From: Candidatus Bathyarchaeota archaeon
GTDB lineage: Archaea; Thermoproteota; Bathyarchaeia; Bathyarchaeales; Bathycorpusculaceae
Direction: 5' to 3'
Length of the DNA stretch: 6,749 nt
Assembly: GCA_018396935.1 (NCBI GenBank)
Contig: JAGTRA010000010.1
Span: forward strand, 7,139 to 13,887
Of the stretch, positions 1-5,438 are shown in pieces; position 1 is the stretch's first letter, and the number at the start of each line of letters is the position of its first letter. The translations under genes were made by a program, and so were the position numbers. The notes under the pieces are model-generated. The model saw nothing but the letters and a program-made list of their open reading frames with translations. It was not told where the DNA came from and searched no databases.

Positions 1-456
1 CTGGAGAAAGGCGCTGAAATAGATGTTTTCGGAGTTGGAACAAAGTTGGGGACGTCGGCTGACAGGCCATATGTGGACATTATTTACAAGCTATGTGAAA
101 GAATGACCTCTGATGGTAAATTTAAGCCCATTATGAAGCTAAGTGAGGGTAAAGCTACTCTACCTGGTCGAAAGCAAGTTTTCAGGGTGAAAGACGCTAA
201 TGGATACTTCGTTAAAGATATTATTGCTCTTGAAGATGAAGAGATCGATGGTGAACCACTTCTAGTTAAGGTTGTTGATCGTGGCAAAATAATCTACAAT
301 TTTCCGTCACTAGAAAAGATTAGGGAAAGAGCTCTCGACAATCTTTCAAGGCTGCATGAAAAATATAAGCGACTAAAAAACCCAGCGAAGTATCCGGTGA
401 AGCTAAGCCCAAACCTTAGTAAGTTAATAAATGAATTAGAGCAGAAGCTTCGTTGA
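1..456 (+). CDS. pncB: Nicotinate phosphoribosyltransferase, C-terminal part (5' end outside window)
   Basis: The frame is open from base 1 to TGA at 454-456, giving 151 residues of a protein that normally has about 390-400 in archaea, so more than half lies upstream of the window. The enzyme makes nicotinate mononucleotide from nicotinate and PRPP (ATP-assisted) in the cytoplasmic Preiss-Handler NAD salvage route. Seen directly: the GAxIDxFGVGT segment at residues 4-14, the phosphate-binding loop region of the type II phosphoribosyltransferase fold, followed by TSADRP, and then KLSxGKxTxPGxKQVxR at about 46-62, a family hallmark. The last 50 residues are Lys/Arg/Leu-rich and look helical, as in other archaeal members. 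The gene converges on the minus-strand membrane-protein gene with 79 nt between their stops. I see no T-run terminator in that gap. The family assignment is firm; a related nicotinamide-using enzyme cannot be fully excluded from the C-terminus alone. Confidence 0.9.
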   Translation: MEKGAEIDVFGVGTKLGTSADRPYVDIIYKLCERMTSDGKFKPIMKLSEGKATLPGRKQVFRVKDANGYFVKDIIALEDEEIDGEPLLVKVVDRGKIIYNFPSLEKIRERALDNLSRLHEKYKRLKNPAKYPVKLSPNLSKLINELEQKLR

Positions 457-535
457 GTCATTACATTCATGAATCTGTTTATGGTGTGGATAGCGCTTTT
501 GACCTGCTGGCAGCGTAGATTATTGTCTGGTTTTC

Positions 536-997
536 TCAAATGATGCCTCCGCTTATTGTTTTAGGCAATAGCCAATTAATGATTATGTGAAGAGTGCCTA
601 TAATTAGGGCTAGAAGCAGTAAAATTGCTATAAAAATTAATAGCGCTAATATGCCGACGGCTATAGCTCCTAACCATCCAGTTTCATATAACCTTTTTAT
701 GAGTAAAAGCCAAACAAAGGTGCTTAAGATTAAGGCAATAAGTCCATATGGTATGAAGGCTATAAGAATAGCTGAGAGAATTGTTCCAAGTAATGCAATA
801 ATTAGCGCATCTGAGAGACGTGCTTTCCGCTCACCTACGACAGTACGTCCTGCAACATAAAGCACGATGGTTAACATAAATAATTCAATGAGAAACCACG
901 CTATTCCAAAAATTAGATTGGTTAGGAATTTGATGCCATATAGTCCTAAAGCATTAGTTGCTAGAGGAGATATTAAGCTACCTATGAACCAGACCAT
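536..997 (-). CDS. Hypothetical multi-pass membrane protein (about 4 TM helices)
   Basis: The product has 153 residues, ATG start at 997-995 and TGA stop at 538-536. I do not recognise the family. The composition is strongly hydrophobic (Ile/Leu/Ala) with membrane segments at roughly 25-49, 63-82, 84-101 and 108-140; the last is long enough to be two tightly packed helices. A charged loop around residues 51-62 (RTVVGERKARLSD) and a second at 101-106 (KRLYET) probably face the cytoplasm by the positive-inside rule. There is no signal peptide with a cleavage site, and no metal or catalytic motif stands out. It lies 27 nt downstream of the TIGR04076-family gene on the same strand, so the two are probably co-transcribed. 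No good Shine-Dalgarno motif is seen; an AGGA lies about 17 nt before the ATG, which is too far. That this is a real gene is supported by its full-length hydrophobic pattern; the function is unknown. Confidence 0.75.
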   Translation of the reverse strand: MVWFIGSLISPLATNALGLYGIKFLTNLIFGIAWFLIELFMLTIVLYVAGRTVVGERKARLSDALIIALLGTILSAILIAFIPYGLIALILSTFVWLLLIKRLYETGWLGAIAVGILALLIFIAILLLLALIIGTLHIIINWLLPKTISGGII

Positions 998-1024
998 ATT
1001 TCTGATTTTAGTTTTCCTAGTTTT

Positions 1025-1342
1025 TTAAAGCTTTATGATTTCTTCCCTTTTTATTTCAAAGAGCACGGTTCCACCGTTAGTGTATGGCTCTCCAGGATCG
1101 AGGCATTGAAAGTACCCTCTATCAGCTTCCTCTTTAGCTAAGCCTAGGCTTAGGAAGCTTTCACCCCTGCTTAAGGGAACTATCATGGATAGGATGCAAC
1201 CCATCATGTGAATACATATGTTATCCGTGTTCTCCACAATAACTTTAGGGGATTCTATAACTATTTTGTCGCCGACCCTAAAAACGGGGCATTTACCCCG
1301 TATCTCCTTAACTGATATAATGAGGCGATACTTTTTCTCCAA
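1025..1342 (-). CDS. TIGR04076 family protein (small Cys-containing protein of unknown function)
   Basis: This 105-residue protein starts at TTG 1342-1340 and ends at TAA 1027-1025. An in-frame TGA lies five codons upstream and no ATG or GTG follows early, so TTG is the only sensible start; a GAGGTGA motif sits 7 nt before it. The layout matches my memory of the TIGR04076 family: an N-terminal strand with VKEIRGKCP at residues 11-19, VGDKIVI at 23-29, a hydrophobic centre with ICIHMMGC at 42-49, and a C-terminal CxDPGEP followed by a VLFEIKRE strand. Cys18, Cys43, Cys49 and Cys80 are candidate metal or redox ligands; this is inference, since no activity is established for the family that I know of. 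It is soluble and probably cytoplasmic. It leads a two-gene unit with the downstream membrane protein and is divergent from the isocitrate dehydrogenase gene. Confidence 0.75.
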   Translation of the reverse strand: MEKKYRLIISVKEIRGKCPVFRVGDKIVIESPKVIVENTDNICIHMMGCILSMIVPLSRGESFLSLGLAKEEADRGYFQCLDPGEPYTNGGTVLFEIKREEIIKL

Positions 1343-1349
1343 TCCTCCG

Positions 1350-1356
1350 TCACCTC
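1350..1356 (-). promoter_or_regulatory. Shine-Dalgarno motif that decides the TTG start of the TIGR04076 gene
   Basis: On the minus strand this reads GAGGTGA, a strong match to the anti-SD of 16S rRNA, with 7 nt (CGGAGGA) before TTG at 1342. The second GGAGGA lies directly against the start codon and is too close to work. The motif supports the unusual TTG start. Confidence 0.6.
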
Positions 1357-1370
1357 AACATATCCTTAAC

Positions 1371-1388
1371 ATATAAGGTTATAATTTT
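1371..1388 (-). promoter_or_regulatory. Candidate archaeal TATA-like element(s) for the minus-strand unit
   Basis: On the minus strand this stretch reads AAAATTATAACCTTATAT. It holds two overlapping TATA-like boxes. AAAATTATAA, centred near 1383, would place transcription start near 1357 and keep the GAGGTGA motif in a short leader. CCTTATAT, centred near 1374, would start the transcript near 1348 and remove that motif, so the first is preferred. This is assigned by eye from spacing only. Confidence 0.35.
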
Positions 1389-1459
1389 CGCTGTTAATTC
1401 CTTTCTCAGCATAAAGAGGGAACATTAATCTAAGCCTTTGATCAAATTAGGCGGGAATT

Positions 1460-1465
1460 GAGGTG
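1460..1465 (+). promoter_or_regulatory. Shine-Dalgarno motif deciding the GTG start of isocitrate dehydrogenase
   Basis: GAGGTG lies 7 nt before GTG at 1473. It favours that codon over TTG 1458, which overlaps the motif, and over ATG 1491, which has no such motif. The resulting N-terminus (ASRIEMVNPIVEIDGDE) aligns well with other members of the family. Confidence 0.6.
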
Positions 1466-1472
1466 TAGTAAA

Positions 1473-2705
1473 GTGGCTAGCAGGATAGAGATGGTGAACC
1501 CAATAGTTGAAATTGATGGAGATGAAATGGCTAGGGTTCTTTGGCATTGGGTTAAGGATATGCTCATCCTCCCGTATGTTGACCTAAAAACGGAGTACTA
1601 TGACCTGCATGTAAAGAAGCGAGATGAAACCAATGACCAAGTAACGGTGCAGGCTGCTGAAGCTATTAAAAAATGGAGGGTGGGCGTTAAATGCGCCACA
1701 ATAACGCCTAATGCTGAAAGAGTTAGGGAATACAATTTGAAGAAGGAATGGGTAAGTCCTAATGCTACTATTCGAAAGATACTTGATGGCACAATATTTC
1801 GCGCTCCAATAATGATGCGTAACATTCAGCCTGCAGTAAGGTTTTGGAGGAAACCCATAGTTGTTGCGAGACATGCTTTCGGAGACATTTATGATGGTGT
1901 TGGCTTACGCTTTCAAGGTCCTGTAGAGGCTGAAATAATTGTGAAGCAGGGAGATGGAAGAACCTTATGTGCTAAATTTCCCAAAATTGATGGGCCAGGC
2001 GTAATTCAGGGCATATATAACATAGACAAGTCTATCGAAAGCTTTGCACGGGCTTCTTTTCGATACGCTCTAGAGAATAAACTTGACCTATGGTTTGCTG
2101 CCAAAGACACTATATCAAAGGTTTATGATGCAAGGTTTAAGGAAATATTCAATAACGTCTATGAGTCGGAATTTAGAGACAAATATGAAGCTGCAGGTCT
2201 TAATTATCACTACTTTCTAATAGATGATGCCCTAGCTCGAGTTGTAAGATCTGAGGGGGGCTTCGTTTGGGCCTGTAAAAACTATGATGGCGACGTATTA
2301 TCAGACTTTATTGCTTCAGCCTACGCGGGAACCCTCGCCTTAATGACCTCAACGCTTTTCTCACCTGATGGCTATTTCCTCTCTGAAGCTGCCCATGGCA
2401 CTATTCAGCGGCATTACTACCGTTACCTTAAAGGTGAGAAAACATCTACAAATCCCACAGCCATAATCTTCGCCTGGGCTTTAGCCCTTAAAAGAAGAGG
2501 AGAGCTGGATGGTACTATCGAACTCGTTGATTTCGCATTTAAGCTCGAGAAGGCTGTTCGAGTAACCATAGAAGATGATAAAGTTATGACCGCTGACCTA
2601 GCGAAAGTGGCTGAGCCTCCCATAAACAGAACCGTTGACACTGAAAGTTTCATTATTGCTGTCAGACGCAACCTTGAAAAACTGCTTCATAAATCTAACC
2701 CTTAA
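1473..2705 (+). CDS. icd: NADP-dependent isocitrate dehydrogenase, eukaryote-like homodimeric type
   Basis: The enzyme oxidatively decarboxylates isocitrate to 2-oxoglutarate with reduction of NADP, in the cytoplasm. From GTG 1473 the protein has 410 residues, close to human IDH1 (414), and it resembles that branch along its whole length rather than the E. coli-type enzyme. Visible landmarks: VEIDGDEMAR (12-21), NDQVTxxAAEAIKK (54-67), GVKCATITP (71-79), the substrate-binding SPNATIR (95-101), Arg110, Arg133 in VARHAFGD (the position of human Arg132), Tyr140, Lys211 and Thr213 (AAKDTI), metal-binding Asp251, Asp274 and Asp278, and the NADP-binding HGTIQRH (308-314). Arg313 and His314 match the human residues that contact the NADP 2'-phosphate. 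All catalytic positions I could check are present. A stop at 2705 and a separate promoter candidate beyond it suggest this gene can be its own unit. Symbol by function; this branch is also called idh. Confidence 0.95.
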   Translation: MASRIEMVNPIVEIDGDEMARVLWHWVKDMLILPYVDLKTEYYDLHVKKRDETNDQVTVQAAEAIKKWRVGVKCATITPNAERVREYNLKKEWVSPNATIRKILDGTIFRAPIMMRNIQPAVRFWRKPIVVARHAFGDIYDGVGLRFQGPVEAEIIVKQGDGRTLCAKFPKIDGPGVIQGIYNIDKSIESFARASFRYALENKLDLWFAAKDTISKVYDARFKEIFNNVYESEFRDKYEAAGLNYHYFLIDDALARVVRSEGGFVWACKNYDGDVLSDFIASAYAGTLALMTSTLFSPDGYFLSEAAHGTIQRHYYRYLKGEKTSTNPTAIIFAWALALKRRGELDGTIELVDFAFKLEKAVRVTIEDDKVMTADLAKVAEPPINRTVDTESFIIAVRRNLEKLLHKSNP

Positions 2706-2717
2706 ATGCCTGCTATG

Positions 2718-2735
2718 TTTAAGCAAAGGCTTAAA
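2718..2735 (+). repeat. Inverted repeat between isocitrate dehydrogenase and the thiolase-like gene
   Basis: TTTAAGC and GCTTAAA form a perfect 7-bp inverted repeat around an AAAG spacer, starting 12 nt after the isocitrate dehydrogenase stop. It overlaps the TATA-like region of the next gene. It could be a weak transcript-end hairpin followed by T-rich DNA, or an operator for a dimeric repressor. The sequence alone does not decide. Confidence 0.45.
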
Positions 2736-2746
2736 ACTTTAAATTT
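2731..2746 (+). promoter_or_regulatory. Candidate TATA-box region for a leaderless thiolase-like transcript
   Basis: TTAAAACTTTAAATTT lies 16-31 nt before ATG 2762, with a purine-rich AAAGG just upstream that could act as a BRE. The usual archaeal spacing would put transcription start at or next to that ATG, giving a leaderless message. This agrees with the lack of any Shine-Dalgarno motif there. Assigned by eye. Confidence 0.45.
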
Positions 2747-2761
2747 GTATATTTGTTTCCG

Positions 2762-3808
2762 ATGAGGGTGCATTATTTGGCATCTAATCGTCCTGTGATA
2801 GTTGCCGCTGGGCGTACTTGCTTTGGTGAACATTACGACAAGCAGCCTGAGTGGCTTATGGAGGAAGCATGGCTTAGGGCTTCAGAAGAAGCATGCATTG
2901 AGCGTAAAGACCTTGAGGCTTGCTTCATATCCGACTACTTCCTTCTGTTAACAAATAAGTTAGGACTTGAGGAGGGCTTCCTTTCAGAGCTTACAGAGCT
3001 TCATGTTCCCATGGATTTTACCCGGTCTTTTAGCTCTGCATTCTCAAATGCTTGTAATGCAATACAATCTGGCAAATACGATCTAGTCTTAATAGGCGGC
3101 ATGGAAAAAATGACTGATCGCCTTGCGAAGATTCGAGATGACCTTATGGCTCTTGGAGATCCGTGGAGCTATTATGCGGGAGGCACTCCTGAAGCTAATC
3201 ACGAGCTTATGCTTAGGGCATATGTAAAGAAGTATAGGATAGAGGGTGACGATTTTGAAAAATTGAACTTGGCTTTAGCTCAAATATCTGTCAAGAATCA
3301 CTTGCACGCACTGAAGAATGAATATGCTCAATTTCGTAGGAAAATTACCGTTGAACAGGTTTTAGAGGCTAGGAAAAGTGCTAAAAGGCTTTTGGGAATG
3401 TACGACTTTGCTCCAATATCTGATGGGGCCACAGCTGTGATTCTTGCAAGCGAGGAAGTTGGCAAAAAGTTGACTGATAAGCCAATATACGTGCTTAGCT
3501 CAGCTTCAGCAACTGATTATTTAAGTTATCCAGCGAGAAGCGAATTAACAGGTTTCATATCTGTAAGGCTTGCAGCTAAGAGGGCTATGGAAATCGCTGG
3601 TTTAAGCCCAATGGACATTCAACTTCTTGAAGTTTATGATCAGTCAACCCTCTTGGAGATGATAGCCCTAGAGGATATGGGCTTTTGCGAGCATGGGACT
3701 GCGTGGAAGGCTATTTATGATAGTTGCCTAAACTATAAGGGCTACTATGAAATTAATGGGCGTAAGCTTTTTGTAAACTTGAATGGAAGCTGGCGAAAGA
3801 CAAGCTAA
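2762..3808 (+). CDS. Thiolase-like protein lacking catalytic residues; C-terminus broken by frame change
   Basis: ATG 2762 gives 348 residues; a TTG three codons earlier is less likely because the leaderless promoter spacing fits the ATG. The protein resembles archaeal/SCP-x acetyl-CoA acetyltransferases, normally about 385-395 residues: SGKYDLVLIGGMEKMTD (103-119), FAPISDGATAVILAS (216-230), LLEVYDQST (288-296), and ALEDMGFCEHG (302-312). The catalytic apparatus is missing. Counting back from SGKYD, the nucleophilic Cys position holds Thr87 (FTRSF instead of xACASG), the His of the EVHDAFT motif is Tyr292, and the GLKAxGHP/GNPxGA loop is absent. Right after FVNLNG (337-342) the frame runs into SWRKTS and TAA, while thiolase-like sequence resumes in another frame. 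The next gene encodes DUF35-HMG-CoA synthase, so the ancestral job was probably supplying acetoacetyl-CoA within that complex. It is now either a structural pseudo-enzyme or a decaying gene. Family is sure; activity is doubtful. Confidence 0.8.
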   Translation: MRVHYLASNRPVIVAAGRTCFGEHYDKQPEWLMEEAWLRASEEACIERKDLEACFISDYFLLLTNKLGLEEGFLSELTELHVPMDFTRSFSSAFSNACNAIQSGKYDLVLIGGMEKMTDRLAKIRDDLMALGDPWSYYAGGTPEANHELMLRAYVKKYRIEGDDFEKLNLALAQISVKNHLHALKNEYAQFRRKITVEQVLEARKSAKRLLGMYDFAPISDGATAVILASEEVGKKLTDKPIYVLSSASATDYLSYPARSELTGFISVRLAAKRAMEIAGLSPMDIQLLEVYDQSTLLEMIALEDMGFCEHGTAWKAIYDSCLNYKGYYEINGRKLFVNLNGSWRKTS

Positions 3809-3902
3809 AAGTGATGAGGAGATAAAGTATGGCTGTGTCCTTGAACTGGAGGGTTTTGGAACTAAGGCTCATGTTCACATATTTGGGAGGGAAAGCCCAT
3901 GA
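3783..3902 (+). pseudogene. Displaced C-terminal segment of the thiolase-like gene, in another reading frame
   Basis: From ATG 3783, directly after a TGA in the same frame, 39 codons read MEAGERQ...GCVLELEGFGTKAHVHIFGRESP and stop at 3902. This matches the normal thiolase end (GEAGERQ, then a xLxHxxEGFGTKAxVxIFGR type strand pair), but it lies in a frame different from the 348-residue frame. The His usually found before this glycine-rich turn is Leu here. Compared with the family, about 25 residues holding the GHP/GNP loop are missing at the junction, so a deletion of roughly 75-85 bp (length 3n+2) explains both the loss and the frame change. The stop overlaps the next start as ATGA, a typical coupling arrangement, suggesting this frame was the original one and may still be translated from ATG 3783 as a separate 39-residue piece. 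An assembly error is also possible. Confidence 0.65.
3885..3890 (+). promoter_or_regulatory. Shine-Dalgarno motif for the DUF35-HMG-CoA synthase gene
   Basis: GGGAGG lies 8 nt before ATG 3899, inside the end of the thiolase frame. It supports this start and, with the ATGA overlap, suggests translation coupled to the upstream reading frame. Confidence 0.65.
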
Positions 3903-5404
3903 GTAGTGAACCAATTGAGAGGAGGATATCGTATTTAGGTGATAGGCTTAGGGGTCGGCGCTGCTTAATATGCGGTAAGGAGTACTTTGACCTTAGGGAC
4001 TATTGTGGGAACTGTGGTAGGAAAAGCTTTGGAAAAATGGCTGATATTGACTTCTTTTTTGAAAAGGGGAAACTTGAATTATGCACATTGGTTAATGAGC
4101 CTACTAATAAATTTAGGAAGTTTGGAAGCTATGTTTATGGGATAGTATCTTTCCATGATGGTAGGGTTAGGGTTCCTGGAAGAATTACTGACATGCTTAT
4201 AGAGGATGAGGAAATTGACTATTCAGCTTTAGAGGGAAAAGAGGTTGTTCCAAGGTTTAGGCGTCGCTACTCAGTTGGTAAAAGTGACATAATACCTACG
4301 ATATCTCTAGCGTTTACATTTGCTGATGAATACTACCCCCATCAGGAATATGTTATATTAAAGCCAAAGAAGGAGTATGAAACCCCAGGCATAGTGGGAT
4401 ATGGCTTTTATACTTCTAGATTTAGGATAAAGGAGGACGGTCTCGAGAGGGCTGTGCCATTCATAGACGAGGATGCTATAACGGCCGCTGTTGAAGCAGG
4501 TAAGCTTGCTTTAATTCATTCGGGAGTTGATCACTCACTTATAGGAAAGGTATATGTTGGATCTGAATCCAACCCTTATGCTGTTAAGCCCATAGCCTCG
4601 AAGGTTGCGCAGGTTTTAATGCTCGGTGAGGAAGATGAAGGAGTTCAAGGTGTAGACGCCATTGACACGGAGTTCGCCTGTAAAGCAGCTACCAGCATGT
4701 TTAAGGATGCTGTAGCCCTTGTTAACTACCCTAAGATGGGGATACAATACGCTATGGTGATAGGCGCAGATAATTCACAAGCAGCTCCAAGGGATTGCCC
4801 AGGAGGGGAGCTCGACTTCTTTGTAGGCTTCGGGGGTTGTGCATACATATTCGGTAAAACTGATGTTATCGCTGAGGTTGAAGGCTGGTTTTCATGCACC
4901 TCTGATACGCCAGATTTTTGGCGTAGGGATGGTGAACCCTACCCTATGCATGGAGGCAGATTTACTGGCGATCCAGCCTACTTTAAGCATATTCGTAAAG
5001 CTGCTAAGAAGCTTATGGAAAAAATGAACCTTAAAGTCAGCGACATTAACTATTTTGTACCCCATCAGCCTAATATACCATTCCCGGTGAAAATTGCGAG
5101 GGAATTAGGCTTTAAAGAGGAGCAGTATCTACCTGGCCTTCAATTTGGAAGGTTTGGAAATACATACTCAGGCTCATCACCCTTGGGGCTTGCAGCCGTG
5201 TTGGACATAGCTAAACCCTATGAGCGTATCCTGTTGGTAAGTTATGGATCTGGAGCTGGAAGTGACGCCTACTGCTTCATGACCACAAGCCAGATACTTG
5301 AGAAGAGAGATCGTCAAAAAATGACTGTTAGGTATCAAGCTGAAAACCCCCACATTAAATACGTGGACTATTATACGTACAGACGCTTAAAGATTGGGTT
5401 ATGA
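3899..5404 (+). CDS. DUF35 (zinc-ribbon/OB-fold) fused to archaeal hydroxymethylglutaryl-CoA synthase
   Basis: This 501-residue cytoplasmic protein condenses acetyl-CoA with acetoacetyl-CoA to HMG-CoA, the committed carbon-building step toward archaeal isoprenoid lipids. Residues 1 to about 145 are a DUF35 protein: a rubredoxin-like zinc ribbon with Cys22, Cys25, Cys36 and Cys39 (CxxC-x10-CxxC), then an OB-fold with TLVNEPTNKF, YVYGIVSF and VPGRITD. Residues about 163-470 are HMG-CoA synthase: GIVGYGFY (164-171), catalytic Glu223 in VGSESNPYAVKP, nucleophile Cys261 in EFACKAATS, SDTPDFWRR (335-343), HGGRFTGDPAYFKH (351-364), general base His389 in VPHQPN, and GNTYSGSSPLGLA (420-432). All three catalytic residues are present. 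Usually these are two separate genes of about 135 and 350 codons beside a thiolase gene. The synthase half looks about 17 residues shorter than usual just after RFRIK (174-178). The start overlaps the preceding frame by 4 nt with a strong Shine-Dalgarno. Function is confident; the fusion is read directly as one open frame. Confidence 0.93.
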   Translation: MSSEPIERRISYLGDRLRGRRCLICGKEYFDLRDYCGNCGRKSFGKMADIDFFFEKGKLELCTLVNEPTNKFRKFGSYVYGIVSFHDGRVRVPGRITDMLIEDEEIDYSALEGKEVVPRFRRRYSVGKSDIIPTISLAFTFADEYYPHQEYVILKPKKEYETPGIVGYGFYTSRFRIKEDGLERAVPFIDEDAITAAVEAGKLALIHSGVDHSLIGKVYVGSESNPYAVKPIASKVAQVLMLGEEDEGVQGVDAIDTEFACKAATSMFKDAVALVNYPKMGIQYAMVIGADNSQAAPRDCPGGELDFFVGFGGCAYIFGKTDVIAEVEGWFSCTSDTPDFWRRDGEPYPMHGGRFTGDPAYFKHIRKAAKKLMEKMNLKVSDINYFVPHQPNIPFPVKIARELGFKEEQYLPGLQFGRFGNTYSGSSPLGLAAVLDIAKPYERILLVSYGSGAGSDAYCFMTTSQILEKRDRQKMTVRYQAENPHIKYVDYYTYRRLKIGL

Positions 5405-5438
5405 TACGATAAGATGCTGAGTTCGTGCTGGGGTTGTA

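Noticed and set aside
457..535. Extra small gene or terminator between the two convergent genes
   Set aside because: No frame with a start signal and no clear hairpin plus T-run was seen in the 79 nt.
594..860. Plus-strand open frame opposite the membrane-protein gene
   Set aside because: It is the complement of the hydrophobic minus-strand gene, with Ser/Lys/Ile-rich low-complexity composition and no family resemblance.
1437..1446. Palindrome TTTGATCAAA upstream of isocitrate dehydrogenase as an operator
   Set aside because: A single short AT-rich palindrome is expected by chance, and it has no second copy in the window.
1458..1490. TTG 1458 or ATG 1491 as the isocitrate dehydrogenase start
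   Set aside because: TTG 1458 overlaps the GAGGTG motif that fits GTG 1473; ATG 1491 lacks a ribosome-binding motif and would remove residues that match relatives.
3770..3810. Programmed ribosomal frameshift joining the two thiolase frames
   Set aside because: A one-base shift would not restore the missing stretch of about 25 residues, and there is no slippery heptamer with a downstream structure at the junction.
4839..5027. 62-codon plus-strand frame inside the HMG-CoA synthase gene
   Set aside because: It lies fully inside a conserved catalytic region in another frame and shows no independent signal.
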